Origin: Spirochaeta sp.
Lineage (GTDB): Bacteria > Spirochaetota > Spirochaetia > DSM-27196 > Alkalispirochaetaceae
Assembly (NCBI GenBank): GCA_007117185.1
Contig: SKHA01000045.1
Span: 1-16,167 of the forward strand
Length of the DNA stretch: 16,167 nt
Direction of reading: 5' to 3'
Translations under genes and position numbers: made by a program
Shown here: positions 8,048 to 15,270 of the stretch, in pieces
Position numbering within the stretch: position 1 is the stretch's first letter
Layout of the letters: each line of letters starts with the position of its first letter
The notes under the pieces: model-generated
The model's database searches: none
Told to the model about the DNA's origin: nothing
The model's input: only the letters and a program-made list of their open reading frames with translations

Positions 8048-10069
8048 TCAGGTCTCCTGCTGGAAGTATCCGTCAATCTGATGACGGATCTGCTCGAGTT
8101 CCGACATTGCCTCTTCAAAGACGCGAACCTGCGTATCGATTGAACGGTTGATCTGCTGGTCCGCATCGGCGGCGTACCGGGACAGTTTGCCAAAGACGTT
8201 CTGCAGCTCCGCGGCGATCCCCGCTCCGGCGCTGATGTTGGCCCCCTCCCGTTTGGAGCTCTCAACGAGCTCGTTGGAAGATCCCTGAATCTCGTTGATT
8301 TTCTCCCGGATACGGGTTGTCGAGGCGCCGGTGTTGTTGGCCAGTCGTCGAATTTCGGCGGCGACAATCTCGAAGCTGCGCCCGGTCTCACCGGCGGAGG
8401 AAGCCTCCAGTTCGGCGTTGAATGCGATGATCTTGGTCTGATCAGCGATCGCGTTGATGATCCCAACGATCTCGCCGATACTGCGGATCTGTTCGGTCAG
8501 GACGTTCATCCGTTCTTCGGTAGATCGGTTGGAAGAGCGGATCACGTCCATGTTCTCGATGGTGCGCTCGATATGGGCGAGGCCCTCCTCCACGGAGGTG
8601 CGCATACCCCGGGATATCTCAGCCACATCCCTCATGGAGACCGTCTCACCTGGTGACAGCTCCCCTGCCGGAGATTCACCGGCAGTCCCGGTGAACCGAT
8701 CCAGGGCGCGGGTGAGTTTCTCCGATGTCTGTCTGATTCCATCGAAGAGAATCTGGGTCATCTCGTTTCGGCTTTGCTTCTCGTAGTGGAAACAGTTCTC
8801 CCGGCGGTTAAGGCCGTTGTGAATCGCCGTGGCCATCTGTTCGCAGGAACCGTAGCCGCAAGCACCGCAGTTGAGAAAGTCCTGCCGGGAGTGCTTGAGC
8901 ATCTGCTGGTACAACCCTTCCAGCTGCCGGTTTGTCGGTGTCTCTATCGAGTACCGGGGGGAACGGTCCGCGTAGACCCGGCCGTACAGCCCGTCCTTCC
9001 AGAACCGGTCTACCATACGGCGCACCCGTCGTCGCGCCGCACCGGCAGATCTGAGAAACCCACCGTTAAGGTACCGGTGCCGCGCCTCTTCCTGCCTTTT
9101 TTCGATGTGAGACTCCACCACATCCACCGGCTGGCCCCGGGTCACCGTTCCCGGCCCCCCGTTGCACCCCATCTCGCAGTTGAGGCAGTCAATCAGCACC
9201 GGAGCCACCCCGGCGTTGATCGCCGCGGGGAGCGCTTTGAGATAATCATAGACCACGTGAGGGCCTTCTATCCTTCGGGTCTTCCCGGCAGCCTGGGGGT
9301 TTTCCCGCTCCACCGTCCGTTGCAGTCCACCAGGTGTGGAAAAGAGAACCGCCCGCTCGGCCACGCCGCCGGCAAATTCCACCTCCGGGAAAGAATCAAG
9401 ATTGACCCCTTCCCGAGTCAGGTAGTCCGTGATCGCCTGGTAGGTGACGTTATAGTCTCCCAGCCCTACCGCGTCGAACTCGCGCCGCTTCGCCAGGCAC
9501 GGTGAGAGAATGACGATCTTGTGGTCAGCGTAGTTCCGGAAATACTGGCGGATCATCTTGATGGTGTGCACCATCGGGCTGTCTGCGGGAGCCAGCCACG
9601 GGATCAGCGCCGGCTGGTACATCTCCACATATGAGACGATCGCCGGGCAGGGCTGGGCAATAATCGTGGCGGGTTTCTCCTTCTCCGCGTAGCTCAGGTA
9701 TGACTTGACGGTCAACTCCGCGCCGAAGCTGACGTCGAAGAACTCCCTGACTCCCAGACTGCGCAGCCACCCGTGGACCCGCTGCCATTGGCCGGGAAAG
9801 TTCGCCGCCAGGGCGGGGGCGGAGATTGCGATCATCCGCTCGCCCTGGGAGAGCGCCTGGAGCCAACGGTCAAAGTCATCGACACCCCGGCGGGCGTCGT
9901 GGGTGCACGCGTCGATGCAGTTCCCGCAGCCGATACAGAGGTCCGGGTTGACCTTCACGTAGTCGCCGGAGGCGTCGTTGCAGAACTTCACCGGACACGC
10001 GGCGATGCAGGCATGGCAGTTGAGACATTTTTCCGGATCGACATCGATCACCCGGGCGAGGTCAGTCAC
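8048..10069 (-). CDS. Cytoplasmic chemoreceptor: ferredoxin domains + [FeFe]-hydrogenase-like (HydS-type) domain + Fe-S domain + MCP domain
   Basis: A 673-residue multidomain fusion without membrane segments. Two 4Fe-4S ferredoxin motifs come first (C15/C18/C21/C25 and C45/C48/C51/C55). An Fe-hydrogenase large-subunit-like domain spans about 78-325. Its L1 motif reads AQPCPAIVSYVE, keeping C141 but not the adjacent catalytic cysteine of TSCCP. L2 is LSPCLAKRREFD (C191) and L3 is DCLNCEMGCNGGPGT (C298, C302, extra C295). A further FeS domain follows with C401/C404/C409/C426 (CGACGYGSC). After a Ser/Pro/Gly-rich hinge (460-478) comes an MCP signalling region with tip IADQTKIIAFNAELEA (541-556). 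The domain set matches putatively sensory [FeFe]-hydrogenases, here wired directly to chemotaxis. The likely signal is H2, CO or redox state, but that is inference. I prefer the GTG at 10069 (AAGGAG 6 nt upstream, 8-nt overlap with the previous gene) to the ATG at 10117, which would overlap by 56 nt. Confidence 0.93.
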   Translation of the reverse strand: MTDLARVIDVDPEKCLNCHACIAACPVKFCNDASGDYVKVNPDLCIGCGNCIDACTHDARRGVDDFDRWLQALSQGERMIAISAPALAANFPGQWQRVHGWLRSLGVREFFDVSFGAELTVKSYLSYAEKEKPATIIAQPCPAIVSYVEMYQPALIPWLAPADSPMVHTIKMIRQYFRNYADHKIVILSPCLAKRREFDAVGLGDYNVTYQAITDYLTREGVNLDSFPEVEFAGGVAERAVLFSTPGGLQRTVERENPQAAGKTRRIEGPHVVYDYLKALPAAINAGVAPVLIDCLNCEMGCNGGPGTVTRGQPVDVVESHIEKRQEEARHRYLNGGFLRSAGAARRRVRRMVDRFWKDGLYGRVYADRSPRYSIETPTNRQLEGLYQQMLKHSRQDFLNCGACGYGSCEQMATAIHNGLNRRENCFHYEKQSRNEMTQILFDGIRQTSEKLTRALDRFTGTAGESPAGELSPGETVSMRDVAEISRGMRTSVEEGLAHIERTIENMDVIRSSNRSTEERMNVLTEQIRSIGEIVGIINAIADQTKIIAFNAELEASSAGETGRSFEIVAAEIRRLANNTGASTTRIREKINEIQGSSNELVESSKREGANISAGAGIAAELQNVFGKLSRYAADADQQINRSIDTQVRVFEEAMSELEQIRHQIDGYFQQET

Positions 10070-11837
10070 GTGCAACTCCTTCCTGCTCCGTGACGGTATG
10101 ACGGGAGCGGGTGACAATCTCGTTCAGCGTTTCCACTGTCTGCTCCAGGGTCTCCGCGGTGGCACTGGACAGTTCAACCGTTTCGGCAAACTCGTGGATC
10201 CCGTCGGAGATCTGCCGGGAGGTTATCAGGACCTGTTCAAAGGAGCTCACCTGCTGCTCAACGCTGCGGGTCATCTCCTCGGCGGAGCGGGAGGTCTCCT
10301 CGGCGGACTGCAGGATCGTCTCGAATACCGTCTTCAGGGAGTTTGACATGTTCCAGGCGTCCTGAATCTTTTCAGAATCGGCCTCACTGGTGTGAATCAG
10401 CGCATCAGAGGCGTGCTGGATGTCCCCGATCCGGGCGCGGATCTCGTTGGTGGAGGAGACGGTGCTGTCGGCGAGACGACGAATCTCACCAGCGACGATC
10501 TCGAAGTTGCGACCCGCCTCACCGGCAGAGGAGGCCTCCAGAGCGGCGTTGAAGGCGATGATCTTGATCTGCCCGGCGATCCCGTTGATGATCTTCACGA
10601 TCTCCCAGATACCGGTGATGTGCTCGCCCAGGTTGCGCATGCTGCGGATCGTCTCGTCGTAGGATTCGGTGACGTCGGACATCTTGCCGATGTTGTCCTT
10701 GGTGATCCGAAACCCCTCCTGAACGTGGCCCTGAACCTGGCCGGCAGATTGGTCAACCTGATGAACCCGTTCGCTCAGCGCCGTTGAAAGGCGGTTGACT
10801 TCCTCCATCGTGGAGACGATCTCAGCGGTACTGGCAGCCTGCTGATTGCTGTAGGCGGCGTTCTCCTGGCTGGTACTGGCCAGTCGCTGCGACGAGTCGG
10901 CCAGCTGCGAGGCGATGACGCCGATCTTACCGATCAGATCAACGAAGGTGTCCAGAATTGTGTTGACCGCCGAGGAGATCTCCCCCAGCTCGTTGAAGTT
11001 GGTGATACCGATACGGCGGTTCACGTTGGTGCGCCCCGAGGCCATCTCGTCCAGAGCGGACTTGATGGAGTTGATCTGGATGAAGTACTCCCGTTTAGAG
11101 AGAGCGATCAGCCCGAAGGAAACCAGAGCGTAGAAGGCGGTCAGCGCCAGCAGCGGCGCGTACAGGGTGGCGAAATTCAGTTCCCGGGTGGCGCTGGCGT
11201 AGTAGTAGACGATGTAGTTGAAGTTGACGGTGATAAAGATCAGCACCGCCGCAATGACGTAATAGTCTCTGTTCCTGGAGAACCGGTCGTCCTCGTCGGG
11301 TTGCATGTCCACAATATCCAGGCGCCGCTTGGCAGGAATCAGTATGATATTGAAGAGAATCGACGTATAGATCGCCGCGGGGAGCCCTACTGCCAGCTTG
11401 AGGGGCAGCCCGAAGGCGTAGGGGATGCCACTCTCCGCCTGCCAGCGATAGATCATATAATAGACGGTAGTTCCCAGGGTCCACGCCACCAGCTGGAAGA
11501 GGATGATCACCCAGGGCACGTTTATCGCCGCCTTGCGGGCGTTACGGTAGTCCTCACCGGTGGAAAGATAGGTTATCAGCGGCTTGAGATACCGGAGGAT
11601 CAACCGGTACATGGCGATGGAGAAGACAACGAACAGGCCCACCACCGTCGGCTTGAACGCGAAGACTATCCGCTGGCCCAGGGTCGCCCCCATCGCGTCG
11701 AGACGGGTGTTGAACATGGCGTTCACAAACTCGCTTGAGAAGAGAAAGAACCCGAGTACACCAAAGACCACCGCGGCTATCCGGCGACGAGTCTCCCGCA
11801 GCAGCACCAGATCTTCCCGAGAGCGTTCAGCGGTCAT
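10062..11837 (-). CDS. Six-TM methyl-accepting chemotaxis protein with integral-membrane input domain
   Basis: A 591-residue receptor whose N-terminal 250 residues form about six hydrophobic helices (roughly 20-38, 61-84, 107-130, 145-167, 191-212 and 222-247) with short loops and no Cache, PAS or four-helix-bundle domain. Input is therefore probably sensed within the membrane or by a partner. A HAMP-like connector (about 248-303) leads to the MCP signalling helices. The tip reads IAGQIKIIAFNAALEA (420-435), with G and I where almost all MCPs have D and T of DQT. EQ/EE pairs in STSQENAAYSNQQAAST and SAEETSRSAEEMTRS are possible methylation sites. I start at the ATG at 11837, which overlaps the PilZ gene by 11 nt and has AGGGAG about 10 nt upstream; a TTG at 11858 is a less likely start. 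MCP identity is certain; the stimulus is unknown. Confidence 0.93.
   Translation of the reverse strand: MTAERSREDLVLLRETRRRIAAVVFGVLGFFLFSSEFVNAMFNTRLDAMGATLGQRIVFAFKPTVVGLFVVFSIAMYRLILRYLKPLITYLSTGEDYRNARKAAINVPWVIILFQLVAWTLGTTVYYMIYRWQAESGIPYAFGLPLKLAVGLPAAIYTSILFNIILIPAKRRLDIVDMQPDEDDRFSRNRDYYVIAAVLIFITVNFNYIVYYYASATRELNFATLYAPLLALTAFYALVSFGLIALSKREYFIQINSIKSALDEMASGRTNVNRRIGITNFNELGEISSAVNTILDTFVDLIGKIGVIASQLADSSQRLASTSQENAAYSNQQAASTAEIVSTMEEVNRLSTALSERVHQVDQSAGQVQGHVQEGFRITKDNIGKMSDVTESYDETIRSMRNLGEHITGIWEIVKIINGIAGQIKIIAFNAALEASSAGEAGRNFEIVAGEIRRLADSTVSSTNEIRARIGDIQHASDALIHTSEADSEKIQDAWNMSNSLKTVFETILQSAEETSRSAEEMTRSVEQQVSSFEQVLITSRQISDGIHEFAETVELSSATAETLEQTVETLNEIVTRSRHTVTEQEGVARD
10076..10081 (-). 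promoter_or_regulatory. Ribosome binding site deciding the GTG start of the hydrogenase-like receptor
   Basis: The minus strand reads AAGGAG, 6 nt before GTG at 10069-10067. This is the best Shine-Dalgarno match in the area and fixes the start inside the last codons of the upstream receptor, giving an 8-nt overlap like the cheB/cheR junction. Confidence 0.75.
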
Positions 11838-12189
11838 TGAAGTGTATCTCCCTGCCAAAACTGTATCGGGCGATCAGCGCGGCAACTGTCTCCACGGTGG
11901 AATCATCCAGGTCCATAGCGCACCCCACCAGGACGAGGTCCGGGTTGTGATCCCGACGCTGCCAGCGCTTCACGAGAGAACAGGTGAACCCGCCGAGGGA
12001 GTCTGCTCCCGGTGGGGACTCGATCCGGGCTGAGAATGTCTGCGGAAGAGATTCCGGCTCAGCGGTGACCAACAGCAGACCGCTTTCCGAGAGATCCACA
12101 ACCCGACCGTAGAGGGTACCGGTGGAGGGGTCCGTCGCCTGGAGATAGTAAATCGTCTCTTTCCTGGGGGCAATGCGTTTGTCCTTCAT
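11827..12189 (-). CDS. PilZ-domain protein, probable c-di-GMP receptor
   Basis: A 120-residue single-domain PilZ protein. The two c-di-GMP contact motifs are present and well spaced: RxxxR as R5-IAP-R9 and DxSxxG as D32-LSES-G37, followed by the hydrophobic strand LLLV. It is the first gene of the chemosensory operon and overlaps the next receptor gene by 11 nt. I chose the ATG at 12189 because CGGAG lies 5 nt upstream and PilZ proteins commonly begin just before RxxxR. A GTG at 12240 in the same frame would add 17 residues but has no good ribosome site and would place the start inside the upstream palindromes. PilZ proteins bind the second messenger and act on partners such as flagellar or secretion components; the partner here is unknown, but co-transcription suggests crosstalk with the signalling array. 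Confidence 0.88.
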   Translation of the reverse strand: MKDKRIAPRKETIYYLQATDPSTGTLYGRVVDLSESGLLLVTAEPESLPQTFSARIESPPGADSLGGFTCSLVKRWQRRDHNPDLVLVGCAMDLDDSTVETVAALIARYSFGREIHFNDR

Positions 12190-12194
12190 GAGCA

Positions 12195-12199
12195 CTCCG
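12195..12199 (-). promoter_or_regulatory. Ribosome binding site supporting the ATG start of the PilZ gene
   Basis: The minus strand reads CGGAG, 5 nt before ATG at 12189-12187. No comparable site precedes the in-frame GTG at 12240, so this decides the shorter protein. Confidence 0.6.
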
Positions 12200-12232
12200 A
12201 TGGACAAAGTATCGAACGGCCTGATCAGCTTG

Positions 12233-12277
12233 TCTGTCACAAAACGTGTGATCTTTCTGTCACACAGTTTGTGACAG
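12233..12277. promoter_or_regulatory. Twin palindromes, likely operator upstream of the chemosensory operon
   Basis: Two copies of TCACA-N5-TGTGA lie at 12237-12251 and 12260-12274, with centres 23 bp apart, about two helical turns. The copy distal to the PilZ gene extends to a perfect 8-bp arm palindrome, CTGTCACA-CAGTT-TGTGACAG (12257-12277). Both copies share the 9-mer tctgtcaca (12233 and 12256). They sit between the DUF2339 stop and the PilZ start, where a promoter for the operon would be expected. A GATACT -10-like hexamer is readable at 12208-12213 on the minus strand, without a well-spaced -35. No T-tract follows the hairpins, so they do not look like an intrinsic terminator. A dimeric regulator binding both sites is the simplest reading; its identity is unknown. 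Confidence 0.6.
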
Positions 12278-12297
12278 GGTTCGGGGGCGGCGCAGTT

Positions 12298-15177
12298 TCA
12301 GCGGCGGAACCGGTTGTACATCCAGTTCATTCCCAGTAGCACCGCTCCGGCGATCAGAAAGACCAGCGCCCGCTCCAGGGTGTCCGATTCGGCCATGTCA
12401 AAGAAGACCAGCCGGCCCAGACTCACCACCAGCAGGGCGTACCCGAAGGGGCGAAAGCTCTTCTCGCGCAGCACAATGCCCAGAGAGAAGATGATAAAGC
12501 TCTCGATGATGAGTAACGCGGTGAGAACGGGGCCGCTGAAACTGAGAACGAAGAAGAGACCCAGACTGACGAAGAACGGGAGAAAGAGCAGACGGTACAG
12601 ATTCGTTCCCACCGCATGCTTCCACCGGGCGGCGAAGGCCCCCTCCTCCTCGATCGGGCGCCCCCAGTAGGGTCGGAGCACCCAGGAGAGGCCCAGGTAT
12701 ATCGACGCCAGGACAGCGGATACCAGCGCCCGATACCACTCACCGCTGAACACGGTGATCCGCAGGGAACCGGAGAAGAGAGCAACCAGGGGCAGAAATA
12801 CCAGGGAGGACCAGAAGACGGCGGTGGAGAGGGAAAAGAGCATCCGCAGGTAGCGGGGTCCATTGAGTCCCACCAGGAAGAGCAGCAACGAGAGGACCGC
12901 CAGCACCAGACCGGTGAACTCCACCCCCGCTTCGGCACCAACAGTGACCACAAGATAGAGTACCGCGGCGACGATCAGCACCGGCCGGGCCGCCCGTGGT
13001 CCAGCGGCGGTGCGCCGGCCCCAGATAACCAGCGTAGCGGTGACCACCGCAATGAGAAGGACTCGCAAAACCGGGTGCTGCGCCGCGCTGCCATCCAGAA
13101 CAGACGGTACGGAAACCGCCGCCGCCGCCAGCGCCGTTCCCGCCCCGGCGATGGTCAGGCTGCGTCCCAGATCCCGGCGCCGGTTTTTCAACCACCAGCG
13201 CGGCAGGTACACGGCGGCTGCTACCAGTGTCCAGACGGTCAGACCCACCCAGGGGTCCCGGGAGGCGGTGAGAACGAAGACAAGGCGCGCCAGATCAGCG
13301 GTAGCGAGGAGCACCCCTGGAAGAACCCCCGCCGGGGAGGGTACAACCGCGGCCACCAGCGCCAGAGCGATAAGGAGAAGCGCATGGAGCGTCTGCTCCA
13401 CCAGGGAGATCGTGCCCAGTTGGGGTCCTCCCGCGAGGGCCACCCAGTGGGCTGCCGCTACGAGGGCCAGGACCGCCAGCCCCAGCCACGGGGTGATTTG
13501 GGCGTTAGGGACGCGGGTGCGGGCGTTCCCGGCGCGGTCCTTTCCGAAGAAACCCTTCCCGGTGGTGCCGATCAGCGCCGCCGCAACCACCAGCGGCAGT
13601 ACCGCCGCGCCGGAATAGCGGAACCACGTGGGCGCGGTAGCGGCGGTGAGTACCACGTTCAGAAGCCCCAGGGATGCGAAGAAGAACGTTGTCGCCAGAA
13701 CTCTCTGGGCAATCCGGTGATGGGAGAAGACGAATCGCAGCTCAGCCAGCGCCACCACCGCGATCACGGCGTTCACCCCAACTCGAGCCGGGACCTGCCT
13801 GGACTGTTGCTGGATCGGGTCGAACAGGGGTAGCGTCCCGGACGTCGCCGCTGCCAGTACCACCGTGAGAACCGCCGCCGCCACCAGGGCGATCATCGCC
13901 GCAAGTCCCTGCCGCCGCAGATCAAACGCTGCAAGCGAGGCGATTCCCGCAGCCACCGCCACGGCGCTGTACAGGTCCAGCTCCAGCCGCACCAGTCCGA
14001 TTCCTGCCAGCAGCGCCAGCGTCAACCCGGCCAGTGTATCCATCGTTCGCAGCGCTGACCTCTCTGGGGCAACGATACGCCCAGGGAGGTACGCCGCCAG
14101 CGCCAGAGCAAGAAATATCAGGGAGATGCCCGGGATCGACTGGCCTACCGCCACCGTTCCCGCCGCCAGATAGAGCCACGCCGCTCCCCGGACGGTCAGG
14201 GCCATGGCTGAGACGCCTTTGTCCCGGCTGATATAGGGCCCCAGCAGAACGGACATCAACCCGACAAGCAACGCCGCCACGGCAGCACCCTCAACAACCG
14301 GTCCAGCCAGGGGTTGCCGCACGTTCCAGGCCACCACAAAGGCGAAGAAAACGGTCTGCGAAGCGAGCAGGTGCAGCCACCAGGACTGCCTCCTTCCGGG
14401 CAGGGTGGACAGGGCGGTCACGATTGCCGCAGCGGCGAGGACGGTAACCTGCGGGGGCGCAACCGCCAGCGCGGTGAGGCTGATCAGGGTATGAAACGCG
14501 GCAAAGAGCTGATACGGGCCCTTCAGGGTAAACCACAGGTTCACCGCGAGGCCCGCCGCCAGCAGCGCGTACCCCTGGGGCTCCGACTGAACCCACCGAA
14601 GCCAGGGAATCGCCGAGGATCCAACGCAGGCAAACAGAACCAGTGCCCCGGAGGCGGAACGGAACCAAGCCGCGAACAACTCCCCGCCGTTTCGCCGACG
14701 AATGGCCAGGCTGCCCCCGTAGAAGACAAGAGCCACACCACACAGCATGAGAAATCGGGGAAACTCCCCCAACCGCAGGGCCGTCAGGATCGCCAGGAAA
14801 CTGAACCCCACCACCAGCGCCAGCACCCCGAGAATGCCCGTCCAGTAGCTGGCGAAACGTCCCTCGGCGCGGCGAAACCGCTCCAGGATGGCGGTGGGTT
14901 CTCGCGGGGGCTTTACGGTGGGCCTGGCAGCGGCAGGCGCATCCGGGACGGCAGGCGCGTCCAGGGTCGCGTCCGAGGCTGGCGCCTCGGTAGAGGGTGC
15001 TGTCTCTTTCGCAGTAGCGGTTCCCTCCAACGCCTGGACCCGCGCTTTGAGCTCGCCAACTTCGTCGCGCAGTTCCCTGACCCGTCTCGGAAGAGACGCG
15101 TTGGCAATCCCGATGACGCTGCCGGCGACCACAACCAGCAAAAAAGCGAACAGAACGAGTCCGATCAGGATTTCCAT
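12298..15177 (-). CDS. DUF2339-type polytopic membrane protein
   Basis: A 959-residue, almost entirely hydrophobic protein. It opens with one TM helix (about 2-25), a short charged coiled-coil-like helix (30-52) and an Ala/Pro/Thr-rich linker (53-96). From about residue 112 to the end, hydrophobic helices follow each other with short loops; I estimate 25 or more. The C-terminal stretch, with REKSFRPFGYALLVVSLGRL, FFDMAES and then NWMYNRFRR, resembles the end of DUF2339 proteins. The function of that family is not established; an envelope role is often supposed. The ATG at 15177 is preceded by a GAGG-rich ribosome site. It has a plausible promoter of its own and no visible terminator after it, so it may be read through into the chemosensory operon. 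Family assignment rests on architecture and the C-terminus, not on an alignment. Confidence 0.85.
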   Translation of the reverse strand: MEILIGLVLFAFLLVVVAGSVIGIANASLPRRVRELRDEVGELKARVQALEGTATAKETAPSTEAPASDATLDAPAVPDAPAAARPTVKPPREPTAILERFRRAEGRFASYWTGILGVLALVVGFSFLAILTALRLGEFPRFLMLCGVALVFYGGSLAIRRRNGGELFAAWFRSASGALVLFACVGSSAIPWLRWVQSEPQGYALLAAGLAVNLWFTLKGPYQLFAAFHTLISLTALAVAPPQVTVLAAAAIVTALSTLPGRRQSWWLHLLASQTVFFAFVVAWNVRQPLAGPVVEGAAVAALLVGLMSVLLGPYISRDKGVSAMALTVRGAAWLYLAAGTVAVGQSIPGISLIFLALALAAYLPGRIVAPERSALRTMDTLAGLTLALLAGIGLVRLELDLYSAVAVAAGIASLAAFDLRRQGLAAMIALVAAAVLTVVLAAATSGTLPLFDPIQQQSRQVPARVGVNAVIAVVALAELRFVFSHHRIAQRVLATTFFFASLGLLNVVLTAATAPTWFRYSGAAVLPLVVAAALIGTTGKGFFGKDRAGNARTRVPNAQITPWLGLAVLALVAAAHWVALAGGPQLGTISLVEQTLHALLLIALALVAAVVPSPAGVLPGVLLATADLARLVFVLTASRDPWVGLTVWTLVAAAVYLPRWWLKNRRRDLGRSLTIAGAGTALAAAAVSVPSVLDGSAAQHPVLRVLLIAVVTATLVIWGRRTAAGPRAARPVLIVAAVLYLVVTVGAEAGVEFTGLVLAVLSLLLFLVGLNGPRYLRMLFSLSTAVFWSSLVFLPLVALFSGSLRITVFSGEWYRALVSAVLASIYLGLSWVLRPYWGRPIEEEGAFAARWKHAVGTNLYRLLFLPFFVSLGLFFVLSFSGPVLTALLIIESFIIFSLGIVLREKSFRPFGYALLVVSLGRLVFFDMAESDTLERALVFLIAGAVLLGMNWMYNRFRR

Positions 15178-15201
15178 GTGCCTCGTCCTCCCCTGCAGGC
15201 G

Positions 15202-15230
15202 AGAGTAGCCAAACCCGGTAGAGTTGGCAA
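15202..15230 (-). promoter_or_regulatory. Candidate sigma70-like promoter for the DUF2339 gene
   Basis: The minus strand shows TTGCCA (15225-15230; 5 of 6 to TTGACA), a 17-nt spacer and TACTCT (15202-15207; 3 of 6 to TATAAT). It lies just after the terminator of the preceding gene and about 25 nt before the DUF2339 start. The spacing is ideal and the -10 is weak. Confidence 0.4.
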
Positions 15231-15270
15231 GTTACGGGATCGAGACTGCAGGGGCTCATCGCGACAGGCT

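Noticed and set aside
8048..10069. An energy-conserving or catalytic [FeFe]-hydrogenase
   Set aside because: The catalytic proton-relay cysteine is missing, L2 and L3 are altered, the protein ends in an MCP domain, and no hydrogenase subunit or maturation gene is nearby.
10070..10117. ATG start of the hydrogenase-like receptor at 10117
   Set aside because: It would overlap the upstream receptor by 56 nt and lacks a good ribosome site; the GTG at 10069 has AAGGAG at 6 nt.
12237..12274. CRP or FNR binding sites
   Set aside because: CRP boxes are TGTGA-N6-TCACA; here the half-sites are in reverse order (TCACA-N5-TGTGA), and FNR boxes (TTGAT-N4-ATCAA) do not match either.
12257..12277. Intrinsic terminator of the DUF2339 gene
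   Set aside because: The hairpin arms are only half GC and no T-tract follows on the minus strand.
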